Positions 34,947 to 43,509 of a stretch of 54,946 nt of DNA are shown in pieces (within the stretch, counting starts at the first letter, position 1; each line of letters begins with the position of its first letter). Source of the stretch: Pelagibacteraceae bacterium GOM-A1 (GTDB taxonomy: Bacteria > Pseudomonadota > Alphaproteobacteria > Pelagibacterales > Pelagibacteraceae). The position numbers were made by a program, and so were the translations under genes. Under the pieces are notes generated by a model, which had not been told where the DNA came from, searched no databases, and saw nothing but the letters and a program-made list of their open reading frames with translations. The stretch covers positions 1 to 54,946 of the forward strand of contig LHBX01000017.1 in assembly GCA_001704065.1 (NCBI GenBank), in the 5' to 3' direction.

Positions 34947-35648
34947 TTACTTTAAATTTTTGTATTTTTTCATGCAAACTTGAGCTAACAAAAGATTTGG
35001 GTCTATAAATAATTTTGAATCTTTTGCTTTTTTAAAAGATTTGTATGAAAAAATAGCTATTGGTAGTTCTGTACAACCAAGAATTATTTTTTTACATTTT
35101 TTTTTCATTAAAAATTTAACTGCTGGTCTTAAAGCTTTTTCAGCATCTTTTACTTTACCTTTTTTCACATATTTAATTGCAGTATTTACTGAACTCTTTT
35201 GTAACCTTTCACTCGGACTTATCAAATTATAATTTTTTTCAAAATACTTATGGTAGATTTTTGTGTCTAAAGTAGCTTCAGTACATAATAATCCTATAGT
35301 TGAATTTTTCTTAAATTTTTTTTTTGTGTTTAAATATACCTCTTTTGGCATACTAAGAAATGGTACTGATATTTTTTTTTGAATATCTTCATGCCAGTAA
35401 TGTGCTGTGTTGCAAGGCATTACAATAAACTTGCACTTATTTTTTTCCAGCATTTGACAACCAGCAATTAATTCTTTTAAAACATTTTTGTATTGTTTTA
35501 AATTCTCTGCTCTTCGTGGTGTATTTGATTTATTATAGAGGACAAACATTGGGTATTTTTGATCTAATTTTCCTCTGTTTAATTTTGCAAGCTTATCACA
35601 AAAGTCTAAGCCCGCTTGAGTTCCCATACCTCCTAATATACCAATCAT
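34947..35648 (-). CDS. Aspartate/glutamate racemase-family protein
   Basis: This 233-residue cofactor-independent racemase has GILGGMGTQAGLDFCDKL at the N terminus, the first catalytic cysteine in FIVMPCNTAHYWHEDIQ near residue 79, and the second in KKIILGCTELPI near residue 192. Both cysteines are intact. The family interconverts L- and D-aspartate or glutamate, or related amino acids, without PLP. It appears monocistronic. Confidence 0.9.
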   Translation of the reverse strand: MIGILGGMGTQAGLDFCDKLAKLNRGKLDQKYPMFVLYNKSNTPRRAENLKQYKNVLKELIAGCQMLEKNKCKFIVMPCNTAHYWHEDIQKKISVPFLSMPKEVYLNTKKKFKKNSTIGLLCTEATLDTKIYHKYFEKNYNLISPSERLQKSSVNTAIKYVKKGKVKDAEKALRPAVKFLMKKKCKKIILGCTELPIAIFSYKSFKKAKDSKLFIDPNLLLAQVCMKKYKNLK

Positions 35649-35731
35649 AATTTAAATAATATCTTCTATATTAAAATTCAAAACATCTATATAGATATTT
35701 AAATAACAGCAAAAATATATTGACGCTAATT

Positions 35732-36901
35732 ATGAATAGAAATTTATCTTTACTTACGTTAAGTCAGATATTCGGTTTTACAACAGCAACTATAACAGTA
35801 TTTCTCAGTGGAATTGTTGGTTCCCAAATTAGCTCAAATCAATCTTTATCAACTTTGCCAACTGCTTTATTCGTAGTTGGAACTGCAAGTTTTACTGTCT
35901 TAGCGGCTAATATTATGAGTAAAATTGGAAGGAGAAATGGTTTTGTATTTGCGGCTATAGGAAGTTCATGTTCTGCACTACTTGCTGCTTTTGCAATCAG
36001 TCAGAAAAATTTTAATTTATTTTGTCTATCTTGCTTAATTCTTGGAATGGGAGCTGCATTTAATCATCAATATAGATTTGCAGCAGCTGAAAGTGTTGAA
36101 AAAGACAAAATACCAAAAGCAATTTCTACTCTTCTAATGGCAGGGATTGTGTCAGCATTTTTAGGCATAAGTCTTGCAAATTACACTAAAGATTTAATCC
36201 AAGATCAATTGTATGTTGGTTCTTATCTTTTATTATCTTTCCTTTCTTTTATGCCTGGAGTTTTTTTATTTTTTTTCAAAAATGTAGAAAATGTTCAGGA
36301 GGATAGTTTAAAAGAAGGAAATATAAGAAATCTAAAATCTATCGTATTACAACCAAGGTTTTTACAAGCAATTACTGCAGCTGCTTTTGCTTATGCTGTA
36401 ATGTCATTTTTAATGACAGCAACTCCTTTAAGTATGCATGTTATGGAAAATATGAGCTTGAAAGAAACTGGGTTAGTATTACAATTTCATGTGGTTGCAA
36501 TGTTTTTACCTTCGCTAATAACAGGTAATTTAATAAAAAAATATGGACACAGTGCAATAATTTATGGTGGAGTTTTATTTTTTTTCATCACAGTTCTTTT
36601 AAGTTTATTTGAACAGACATATCTTAATTATATGCTCTCATTAATTTTTTTAGGTCTCGGTTGGAATTTTTTGTTTATATCAGGTACCAGCTTAGTAGTT
36701 TTGACTTATAACAAAGAAGAAAAATTTAAAGTACAAGGGATAAATGATTTAATTGTTTTTTCAACTATGGCTTTGGCTAGTTTATCGGCTGGAATTTTAC
36801 TAAATTCTATTGGATGGAAAATGATGAATCTTATTTGTATTCCATTTTTAATATTAATTATTTTAGTAAGTTTTGTCGCTGATAAAAAATCAGTTTCTTA
36901 A
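35732..36901 (+). CDS. MFS transporter
   Basis: I use the ATG giving MNRNLSLLTLSQIFGFTTAT (389 residues); a TTG four codons earlier is possible but less typical. Twelve hydrophobic segments are visible, with MSKIGRRNGFVFAAIG near residue 68 as the MFS loop 2-3 motif. The protein resembles YbjJ/YfcJ-like uncharacterised efflux carriers. Substrate unknown. It is followed two bases later by a LysE-type exporter, so the pair may form an export operon. Confidence 0.85.
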   Translation: MNRNLSLLTLSQIFGFTTATITVFLSGIVGSQISSNQSLSTLPTALFVVGTASFTVLAANIMSKIGRRNGFVFAAIGSSCSALLAAFAISQKNFNLFCLSCLILGMGAAFNHQYRFAAAESVEKDKIPKAISTLLMAGIVSAFLGISLANYTKDLIQDQLYVGSYLLLSFLSFMPGVFLFFFKNVENVQEDSLKEGNIRNLKSIVLQPRFLQAITAAAFAYAVMSFLMTATPLSMHVMENMSLKETGLVLQFHVVAMFLPSLITGNLIKKYGHSAIIYGGVLFFFITVLLSLFEQTYLNYMLSLIFLGLGWNFLFISGTSLVVLTYNKEEKFKVQGINDLIVFSTMALASLSAGILLNSIGWKMMNLICIPFLILIILVSFVADKKSVS

Positions 36902-36903
36902 AC

Positions 36904-37518
36904 ATGTCTTTTCTTTTTTTAGGTTTTTTGACGGGTTTAACATTAATTTTTGCAATAGGACCACAAAATGTTTTTGTAATAGAGCAAGGACTAAAGAGAC
37001 AATATATATTTTTAGTTTGCTTAGTCTGTGCATTATCTGATTTGATTTTAATTTTCTTAGGTATCTTTTTATTTAATTATTTTTCTAATTATTTTAATAA
37101 TGTAGTGGAGCTAATTTTAAATATCCTTTTAATTATTTTTTTATCTTTTTTTATTTATGGAAAAATTAAAGAAATATTTAAATTTAAATCTTTAGAATTC
37201 AAAAATAATGTCATAGCACAGAGCTCATTTAATATTTTTATTAAGACCTTAGGTTTTACATATTTAAACCCACACGTATATTCTGATACAGTATTTTTTT
37301 TAGGAAATTTCTCAAAATCTTTTAATATTGAAAACAAAATTTACTTTGGAATAGGTGCTTCAATAGCCTCTTTTTTATTTTTTTTTTCTTTAGGATATTT
37401 ATCTAAGATTTTTTCGAACAAATTAAATAACAGAAGCTTTTGGAAATACATAAATATTTTTATTATAATATTTATGTTAGGTATAATTTTTTACATTATT
37501 AGAGATATTATTTATTAA
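36904..37518 (+). CDS. LysE/ArgO-family amino acid exporter
   Basis: This 204-residue protein has six hydrophobic segments. Its N terminus has GFLTGLTLIFAIGPQNVFVI, the conserved GPQNxFV motif of LysE/ArgO exporters of lysine or arginine, and TLGFTYLNPHVYSDTVFF near residue 116, which matches the second family motif. It probably exports basic amino acids. Its 3' end overlaps the convergent HAD-like gene by 11 bases. Confidence 0.88.
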   Translation: MSFLFLGFLTGLTLIFAIGPQNVFVIEQGLKRQYIFLVCLVCALSDLILIFLGIFLFNYFSNYFNNVVELILNILLIIFLSFFIYGKIKEIFKFKSLEFKNNVIAQSSFNIFIKTLGFTYLNPHVYSDTVFFLGNFSKSFNIENKIYFGIGASIASFLFFFSLGYLSKIFSNKLNNRSFWKYINIFIIIFMLGIIFYIIRDIIY

Positions 37519-38167
37519 AGATTTTTTTTGATAATTTATTAACCTTTAAATAGTTTCCATCAAATTCGTATTGAGTGTGATATTTTCCAGGAAACGCAAT
37601 GCATTTTATATCTGCACTTAAAGCAGAATTTAAACTTTCTTCTGTATCTTCAATTGCAACACATTCCTCTGAGTTAATATTCAAGTATTTTAAAGCATAA
37701 TTATAAATATCGGGATATGGTTTTTCTCTTAATATGAATTCATTGTTGCCGATAAAATCAAAATCTTTTTTTTCAATTCTTCCTCTTAACGAGTTAAAAA
37801 TAGAATTGATATTATTACTTGTTGTTGAGCTAGCAAGCCCAATTTTTATTTTGTTCTTTTTGCAAAATTGAATTATTTCTTTTACACCGTCTCTAGGCTC
37901 AACTTTGTGTTTGTTTAAATATTCATTAAAAATTTTGGTTTTTAAATTTCTTATTTTTTTTCCATCTATTTCAATACTAGTATCTTTTGCGTAATCATTA
38001 ATTCTCGTCGTTCCACCTGATTTTGACAATAGTTTTCTGTATATATCTTCATCCCAAAACCAGTCTAAACCACTTATTTTAAAAGCTTCATTAAATGCGT
38101 CTCTTTGAAGATCTGATGTCTCAGCTAAGGTTCCAATTGAACCAAATAAAACAGCTTTATAGCTCAT
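37508..38167 (-). CDS. HAD-superfamily beta-phosphoglucomutase-like protein with degenerate motif I
   Basis: The start is set at the ATG giving MSYKAVLFGSIGTLAETSDL (219 residues), which overlaps the stop of the upstream permease in a TAATG arrangement. The longer frame merely reads through permease DNA. HAD motif II (LASSTTSN near residue 117), motif III (REKPYPD) and motif IV (AIEDTEESLNSA) are present. Motif I, normally DxDGT, reads GSIGT, so both the nucleophile and the acid/base aspartate are gone. Phosphotransfer by the usual route is therefore not expected. I recall similar FGSIGTL proteins in other alphaproteobacteria, which would make it a conserved subfamily rather than a local mutation. 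It is the distal gene of an ABC transporter operon. Confidence 0.85.
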   Translation of the reverse strand: MSYKAVLFGSIGTLAETSDLQRDAFNEAFKISGLDWFWDEDIYRKLLSKSGGTTRINDYAKDTSIEIDGKKIRNLKTKIFNEYLNKHKVEPRDGVKEIIQFCKKNKIKIGLASSTTSNNINSIFNSLRGRIEKKDFDFIGNNEFILREKPYPDIYNYALKYLNINSEECVAIEDTEESLNSALSADIKCIAFPGKYHTQYEFDGNYLKVNKLSKKIFNK

Positions 38168-39048
38168 TATCCCTTCACGGCACCAGCTGTTAATCCACTG
38201 ATTACTTGTCTTTGGAAAAACATGACTAACATAAATAAAGGAGCAGTAGCCGAAACAACTGCTGAAACAGCCCACATCAAATTACCTTCATGTTGATTTG
38301 TTCCAAGATAACTTTGTATTTTAGGAACCATAGTATGATTTTCCTGATTCAATAAAAGAGCAGTCACTGTAAAATCATTATACGCAAGCATTAAACTAAA
38401 TAATCCAGCTGTTATTACTCCAGGCCACATAACTGGCATAATGATATGTCTAAATGCTTGAAAATAAGAACAGCCATCAATTAAAGCACTTTCATCAAGT
38501 TCTTTAGGAACAGTTTTAAAAAATGAATACAATAACCATAATGTAAATGGTTGATTTATTGCAACAAGAACAACAATGGTCGTTGGTAGTATTCCCCAAA
38601 TTTGTAATTGAAAAAACGGAAATAAATAACCAGAGACTAATGTAATATGTGGCATTGCTCTAAAAATTAATGCTGCAATTAAAATCCAAAATGCATAATT
38701 TCTTGTTGATCTAGATAAAGCATAAGCTCCCAAGGTCCCGAGGAACAATGAAATGGTTACAACAAAAAATGTAACTATAACTGTATTCCTAGATGCTTTC
38801 CAAAACTCTCCTTCAGTCCATGCTTGACTATAAGCATCTGTTGTAAACTTTCCTCCAGTTTCTAACAATGTATTGAATGCTGTAATAGCATACCACCAGT
38901 CGGCTCTTGAAAAAAAGTCAGCTCTTACTTTAAATGACCCCCAGAAAGTCCAAATAAAGGGAAAGCATGCAACCAACAACCAAACTATTATAAAGGTTGT
39001 ATTAAAAATTTTTAAAGCATTTGATCTTTTATCAAGTCCGTATTCCAT
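38167..39048 (-). CDS. Sugar-type ABC transporter permease, MalG/UgpE family
   Basis: This 293-residue inner-membrane protein has six hydrophobic segments and an EAA loop near residue 195 (KELDESALIDGCSYFQAFRH). The N-terminal FPFIWTFWGSFK segment is usual for the CUT1 family. It pairs with the MalF-like permease, which ends one base before it. No ATPase gene is present in this operon, so a shared MsmK/UgpC-like ATPase from elsewhere is presumably used. The substrate is unknown. Confidence 0.92.
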   Translation of the reverse strand: MEYGLDKRSNALKIFNTTFIIVWLLVACFPFIWTFWGSFKVRADFFSRADWWYAITAFNTLLETGGKFTTDAYSQAWTEGEFWKASRNTVIVTFFVVTISLFLGTLGAYALSRSTRNYAFWILIAALIFRAMPHITLVSGYLFPFFQLQIWGILPTTIVVLVAINQPFTLWLLYSFFKTVPKELDESALIDGCSYFQAFRHIIMPVMWPGVITAGLFSLMLAYNDFTVTALLLNQENHTMVPKIQSYLGTNQHEGNLMWAVSAVVSATAPLFMLVMFFQRQVISGLTAGAVKG

Positions 39049-40077
39049 TTATCTCGCTGTCCTAAATTCCTTCCATGTTCTTATTAAAACTGGTGCCAAA
39101 AGTATGGCTATCCCAACAATTGTCATCATTGAGGTGGCTGCGGCTGAACCAAATAATATTACTTCCTCATTAACGAGGTTATCATAAATTAACCATGACA
39201 ATGATTGAGCACTTCCTTCAGCACTGAAACCAATTATAGGTTCAAAAACTCTAAAATTATCCATCAAGGATATGAGAGCAACAAATGTAACTACAGGATA
39301 AATATGAGGCAAAACAATATGTCTTACTCTCTGCCATCTTGATGCTCCATCAATAATAGCTGCTTCAACAGGTTCTTGCGGAACAGTTTGTAAAGCTGCA
39401 TAAAATACTACAAAAGCAAATGGTGAATGGTGCCAAATTCCATATATTATTATAGTTATCCAAGTAAGAGTTTTTGAAGATTTTAACGATAAATAAGGAT
39501 CATCCATTAACATTTGCAAATTCGCGCCAATAATTCCTTCTGCATCTATCATCCAAAATAAAACTAAAGAACCTACCAGTGGAGTAACAATCATCGGCAA
39601 TATGGTTCCAAATATTAATGGTCCTCTAATTCTTCTAGTTACTGCATTAAGACTTAATGCAATTATAAAACCTAAAAGTAAGACGTTAGGCGTTACAAAC
39701 AAACAATAAGTTAAAGTAAAAATTAGAGCCTTGTAAAAGGGTAGGTTGGTAACTTGATCTACAAATTCCCCAAAACTATTTGTTTCATTCCAAAATTTTC
39801 CAATTTCTTCTATTGCAAGATGATTTCTATCTACATAAGTCCCAAATCCATTGAATTTTCCTAAAGGCTTTTCTTCTCGAATTTTAGAGGTTTTTTCTTG
39901 GTCAACAACTATTGAAACTGTACATCCAAAAGGATCACATTTTTTTACTTCCTTAACTACTTGGTCGTGCTGTGCATAAAATGATTGTATCCCTGTTGAA
40001 ATAATAGGAAGACCTATAAATAAAATCATTGCCAATCCAGTTGGCAAGAAAAACCAAAAGAAAGTTTTGTTAGGCAT
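39049..40077 (-). CDS. Sugar-type ABC transporter permease, MalF/UgpA family
   Basis: This 342-residue permease has six membrane segments and an EAA loop near residue 239 (PVEAAIIDGASRWQRVRH). Between the first and second segments there is an extra periplasmic region of about 80 residues. It includes KKCDPFGCTVSIVVD, with two cysteines five residues apart that could form a disulfide. Larger periplasmic insertions occur in MalF itself. It follows the binding-protein gene after a strong hairpin. Confidence 0.91.
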   Translation of the reverse strand: MPNKTFFWFFLPTGLAMILFIGLPIISTGIQSFYAQHDQVVKEVKKCDPFGCTVSIVVDQEKTSKIREEKPLGKFNGFGTYVDRNHLAIEEIGKFWNETNSFGEFVDQVTNLPFYKALIFTLTYCLFVTPNVLLLGFIIALSLNAVTRRIRGPLIFGTILPMIVTPLVGSLVLFWMIDAEGIIGANLQMLMDDPYLSLKSSKTLTWITIIIYGIWHHSPFAFVVFYAALQTVPQEPVEAAIIDGASRWQRVRHIVLPHIYPVVTFVALISLMDNFRVFEPIIGFSAEGSAQSLSWLIYDNLVNEEVILFGSAAATSMMTIVGIAILLAPVLIRTWKEFRTAR

Positions 40078-40086
40078 TAATATAAT

Positions 40087-40110
40087 AAGTGGGGATTTTC
40101 ATCCCCACTT
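40087..40110 (-). terminator. Stem-loop between the binding-protein and permease genes
   Basis: On the minus strand a perfect 10-bp stem (AAGTGGGGAT with ATCCCCACTT) closes a GAAA tetraloop. It lies 12 bases after the binding-protein stop and 9 bases before the permease ATG. Downstream is ATTATATT rather than a T-run. A GNRA-capped stem suits message stabilisation or partial termination. Confidence 0.75.
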
Positions 40111-40122
40111 AAAATTTATTGA

Positions 40123-41343
40123 TTATAGAAAGCCTTGTTCTTTTGCTTTACTCATGTAAGCTGCTTCCACATCTTTTAAAGCTTGTTCTGCTGACTCTTT
40201 ACCTTGTAAAAATTCAACAATCTCACTTCCTAATGCACCATGCATTAAACCCATTTGTGGTAACATTGGATATGGTTTAGCTTTCATTTTAACAGCTTCG
40301 ATAACTCCAATTGATTTCGGTCCAGGCTTAAAACCTTCAATTAACCAAACAGCTTGATCCGCTGCATCTGCAACCATCTTTTTGTTAGCAGCTGCGTGTG
40401 CCAAAGCTCTAAATGTTGCTTCAGCATCAGCGTCAGATCTATTTTTTGCTAATGTGAAACCGTCCCACCATAAAGTCGCCGCTGGTATGTTTCCTCCAGC
40501 AACTGTTGCTGGTCCAGTTAATTTAGTTGCAGCTGTAATTTTTGCATCACCATCATCATCAAGCAATGTTCCTGATCTTGATGCCCAAAGAGTCATTAAT
40601 GCAACATTTCCAGATTCCCATTCAACCTTAATAGCTTCACTATCGTGAGTTAAATAATCTGGGTTACTTAAACCTGCTAATTTTTTTAGCATATTTAATG
40701 TTGCTACGCCTTTTGCATTGTTAATGCTTGGCTGAGCAGTTCCTGCCTTAAAGAATTCTCCTCCATGTCCAATGTACATGTTAACGAATTCTTCTGCTAA
40801 ATTCCAACCAGCTTTGTATGCTGCTGCGTAAGGATATTGCATTTTACCAGAAGCTCTTATTTTTTCTGATGCCGCAACTACTTCCTCATATGTTTTAGGA
40901 ACAGCTATACCCAATTCTTTTAAAACATCTTCTCTGTAATATAAGTGCTGAGTGTTTGCCATAAAAGCAACTGCCATTATTTTTCCATCAATTGTTATCA
41001 ATTGAGAGTCTTGTATTCCTTTTCCATATTTCTTGACAAGATCATCAAGTGGTCTAATTAAGTCTTGGTTCATCAAAGGAACTATAGAGCTATTTGCTGC
41101 AATTCTTGCAGAAAACTCTGATGGATTTGCAGTTAGAGCTGGTACAGCAATTTTATTGTGCTCAGATGAGTGTGTGACTTTAAAATCTGCACTTCCTTTA
41201 CATCCTTTAGCAGTTTCCACGAAAGTTCTTAAAGCTGGAAAATCATTAGCTAAAATATTTATTGATCCACTCTTAATGTTACAATCTGCATAAGCAGAAG
41301 TTCCAAAAAGAAGAAACAATAAAGATATTAATATTTTTTTCAT
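40123..41343 (-). CDS. Sugar ABC transporter substrate-binding protein (SBP family 1)
   Basis: The start is set at MKKILISLLFLLFGTSAYAD (406 residues) because a GAGGGAAACAAAT ribosome-binding site precedes that ATG. The upstream in-frame ATG is itself part of that leader. The signal peptide ends near residue 19. Mature sequence includes NKIAVPALTANPSEFSARI, the hinge block AVAFMANTQHLYYREDVLKEL near residue 122 and WESGNVALMTLWASRSGT. Family 1 receptors bind sugars, polyols or glycerol-phosphate-like ligands. It begins the operon with two permeases and the HAD-like protein. Confidence 0.91.
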   Translation of the reverse strand: MKKILISLLFLLFGTSAYADCNIKSGSINILANDFPALRTFVETAKGCKGSADFKVTHSSEHNKIAVPALTANPSEFSARIAANSSIVPLMNQDLIRPLDDLVKKYGKGIQDSQLITIDGKIMAVAFMANTQHLYYREDVLKELGIAVPKTYEEVVAASEKIRASGKMQYPYAAAYKAGWNLAEEFVNMYIGHGGEFFKAGTAQPSINNAKGVATLNMLKKLAGLSNPDYLTHDSEAIKVEWESGNVALMTLWASRSGTLLDDDGDAKITAATKLTGPATVAGGNIPAATLWWDGFTLAKNRSDADAEATFRALAHAAANKKMVADAADQAVWLIEGFKPGPKSIGVIEAVKMKAKPYPMLPQMGLMHGALGSEIVEFLQGKESAEQALKDVEAAYMSKAKEQGFL

Positions 41344-41389
41344 ATTTGTTTCCCTCATTAAATTTAAATTTATGAATGAAAGGATATAT

Positions 41390-41403
41390 ATTCCCTAGGG
41401 AAT
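41390..41403. promoter_or_regulatory. Perfect 14-base palindrome ATTCCCTAGGGAAT upstream of the ABC operon
   Basis: This palindrome lies in the 73-base gap upstream of the binding-protein gene and next to a TATATA that could be its -10 on the minus strand. The central CTAG and the position suggest a dimeric repressor operator. The absence of any loop bases makes an RNA hairpin less likely. Confidence 0.5.
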
Positions 41404-41416
41404 TTAAAAGTATTTT

Positions 41417-42544
41417 TTAAATCGCATTTGACGCAAGCTCTGCACCTGCGACCAAAGATTCAAATTTCTTGTAAACAATATTTTCATCAACATTTCCAAA
41501 GCCTGCAAAAGTACTAAATCCACAATCACTTCCAGCCATCAATTGATCTTTATCAATTACTTTTGAATACTGAATTATTCTATTTTTTACTAACTCTTCA
41601 TGCTCTATGAAGTTTGAGGTTGAGTCTATTACACCAGGAACTATTACTTTATCATTAGGAAGTTTAATATTCTCAAAAACCTGCCATTCATGAGCATGTC
41701 TTGGGTTCGAGGCTTCAATTAAATAAGTTTGGATATTTGCTTTTAAAGCAATAGGTAATATTTTTTCTAATTCAATATCGTGAAGATGTGGTCCTTCATA
41801 ATTTCCCCAGCAGATATGCATTCTCAACTTAGAGGCATCGATATCTTTGGTTGCTTCATTAAGACATTCGATTTGTTTTTCAGCTCTAACCAAAAATTCT
41901 TCATCTGATACATTTTTAAAAGTCATATGTCTTGCTAGTGCAAGATCTGGGCAATCAATTTGCAATAATAAATCATTCTTTGTTATTTCATCGTATTCAG
42001 TTTTCATCATTTTTGATAATGCCTCTAAATAATCATCATCATTTTTATAGAATTTGTTTGGAAGAAAATTTGAAATTACTCCTGGTGAAGCAGAGTTAAT
42101 AAATCCTTGAGGATGGTTATTTTTTTTTAACGCTGATTTTAAATTACTGATATCTTTAGTAAGAGACTCAGTATCTTTGATTTTTAAATCAGCAGTACAA
42201 CATGGTCTTGTATAAGTAGGCGTACCCCCTGATTTTGCAATTTTTTCTTTATATGATGGAAAATCATCCAAGTCTTTAGGAGCTCTTCTTTCGCTTTCAC
42301 CGCTAAAGCCATGTAAACGATCCTTGACGTAGGTAGCGTAGCTTATTTTTGACATTTCACCATCACTTATAATGTCAATTCCGATATCAATTTGTTTTTT
42401 TACAATTTTGTTTACATCTTCTTCAATTATCTTATCAAGTTCTCCTTGATCAAATAATTCATTTTTATCTTTTTTAAATAGTATCTCAGATAGCTTTTTT
42501 GATCTTGGCAGACTTCCAACATGTGTGGTTTTAATTTTATTCAT
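41417..42544 (-). CDS. MetE-like cobalamin-independent methyltransferase-domain protein
   Basis: I start at MNKIKTTHVGSLPRSKKLSE (375 residues); a start nine codons earlier would run into the preceding gene. The protein matches only the C-terminal catalytic barrel of MetE. Zinc ligands are visible: MHICWGNYEGPHLHD (His and Cys), a glutamate in YLIEASNPRHAHEWQ, and AGSDCGFSTF near the end. Stand-alone MetE barrels transfer methyl or other alkyl groups to or from thiols, and may not make methionine. Neighbours are NTF2-like and cupin genes, which argues for a catabolic or demethylating role; that is inference. Confidence 0.82.
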   Translation of the reverse strand: MNKIKTTHVGSLPRSKKLSEILFKKDKNELFDQGELDKIIEEDVNKIVKKQIDIGIDIISDGEMSKISYATYVKDRLHGFSGESERRAPKDLDDFPSYKEKIAKSGGTPTYTRPCCTADLKIKDTESLTKDISNLKSALKKNNHPQGFINSASPGVISNFLPNKFYKNDDDYLEALSKMMKTEYDEITKNDLLLQIDCPDLALARHMTFKNVSDEEFLVRAEKQIECLNEATKDIDASKLRMHICWGNYEGPHLHDIELEKILPIALKANIQTYLIEASNPRHAHEWQVFENIKLPNDKVIVPGVIDSTSNFIEHEELVKNRIIQYSKVIDKDQLMAGSDCGFSTFAGFGNVDENIVYKKFESLVAGAELASNAI

Positions 42545-42549
42545 AGTTT

Positions 42550-43509
42550 TTACATTAATATTTGTTTCCAAATAGCTACTTCATCAAATAATACCCATTC
42601 TCTTATTATTTTATCATCTCTTAATTCTGCATGATTTATACCCATTATAAATAAATCTTTGTCAGTCTTTTTCCCAAATTCTTCACTGTCTTTAGAGTGC
42701 TTACCACTTAAAAACCATCTGATTGTTGCTTTTTGATTGTTATTTTTTTCATCTAATGATGCAACATGTTCGATTGTAAACTTTATTTCAGAAAATATAT
42801 TTTTTAAAGAGCTCCAATATTTAATTATATCTTCACTGCCATTTCCAACTTTATTACTTGGCCAAAATAGACTGGCTGCTCTATCATAATCTTCAAAATC
42901 ATAATCATTATTAAATATTTTCTTTAAAATATTGGAATATATATAACCTGATGAAACTTCATTAACTTTTACTGGAGTATAATCTGATTTTTTATCAGAA
43001 GATCTATTAAAAACTTTGATAGCTTTAGACACCCCACCTTCTTTATCAATTAAATGCCTTGCAAATTGCGCAGGTGTATAACCTAGCTGTCGAACCATTG
43101 CACCTTGATCTCTCACAATCCACTCATCATAAACCTGATTATTTTTACATGCACAGTCAGCTATAACTCTATAAACAATTTTGTTTCCTGTTTTTTTTCC
43201 GTAATACCCGTCATTTAAATGTGTAGCTTTGCTCAGAATTCTGTGAGATGAATGATATCCTTCATCGTCATTTCCACTCCAAATTACATCTTCACCTAAT
43301 AATTGTCTGTCTGGAAATTCGTCTAAAGTTTTATAAGTTGCATCAATAACAGGTTTAAAACCATAGGTTATTCCAAAGGGTGATCTTACAGGGATATTCT
43401 CTGAATAATATTTAGATATCGACTCGACATCTTTCCCTTCCCAAATTTGTTTAGTAATTTTTAAAATGTAATCAGTTAAATTTTTATAATTACTATCAAA
43501 TCCTTTCAT
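42550..43509 (-). CDS. Tandem NTF2/SnoaL-like protein
   Basis: This 319-residue protein appears to contain two NTF2-like domains. The first (about residues 10-150) has YYSENIPVRSPFGITYG, GYHSSHRILSKATHLNDG and VYDEWIVRDQGAMVRQLGY. The second (about 185-319) has FWPSNKVGNGSEDIIKYWS and FIMGINHAELRDDKIIREW. Such domains bind hydrophobic or aromatic ligands and can act as cyclases, isomerases or dehydratases. No exact function is known. Its start overlaps the stop of the bicupin gene by one base, so both are in one operon with the MetE-like gene. Confidence 0.8.
   Translation of the reverse strand: MKGFDSNYKNLTDYILKITKQIWEGKDVESISKYYSENIPVRSPFGITYGFKPVIDATYKTLDEFPDRQLLGEDVIWSGNDDEGYHSSHRILSKATHLNDGYYGKKTGNKIVYRVIADCACKNNQVYDEWIVRDQGAMVRQLGYTPAQFARHLIDKEGGVSKAIKVFNRSSDKKSDYTPVKVNEVSSGYIYSNILKKIFNNDYDFEDYDRAASLFWPSNKVGNGSEDIIKYWSSLKNIFSEIKFTIEHVASLDEKNNNQKATIRWFLSGKHSKDSEEFGKKTDKDLFIMGINHAELRDDKIIREWVLFDEVAIWKQILM

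Noticed and set aside
35687-35698. ATCTATATAGAT palindrome before the MFS gene
   Set aside because: Low-complexity AT sequence; no other support for an operator.
38168-38275. Extended N terminus of the HAD-like gene
   Set aside because: It is read-through of permease DNA out of frame; MSYKAVLF is the natural HAD start with a TAATG junction.
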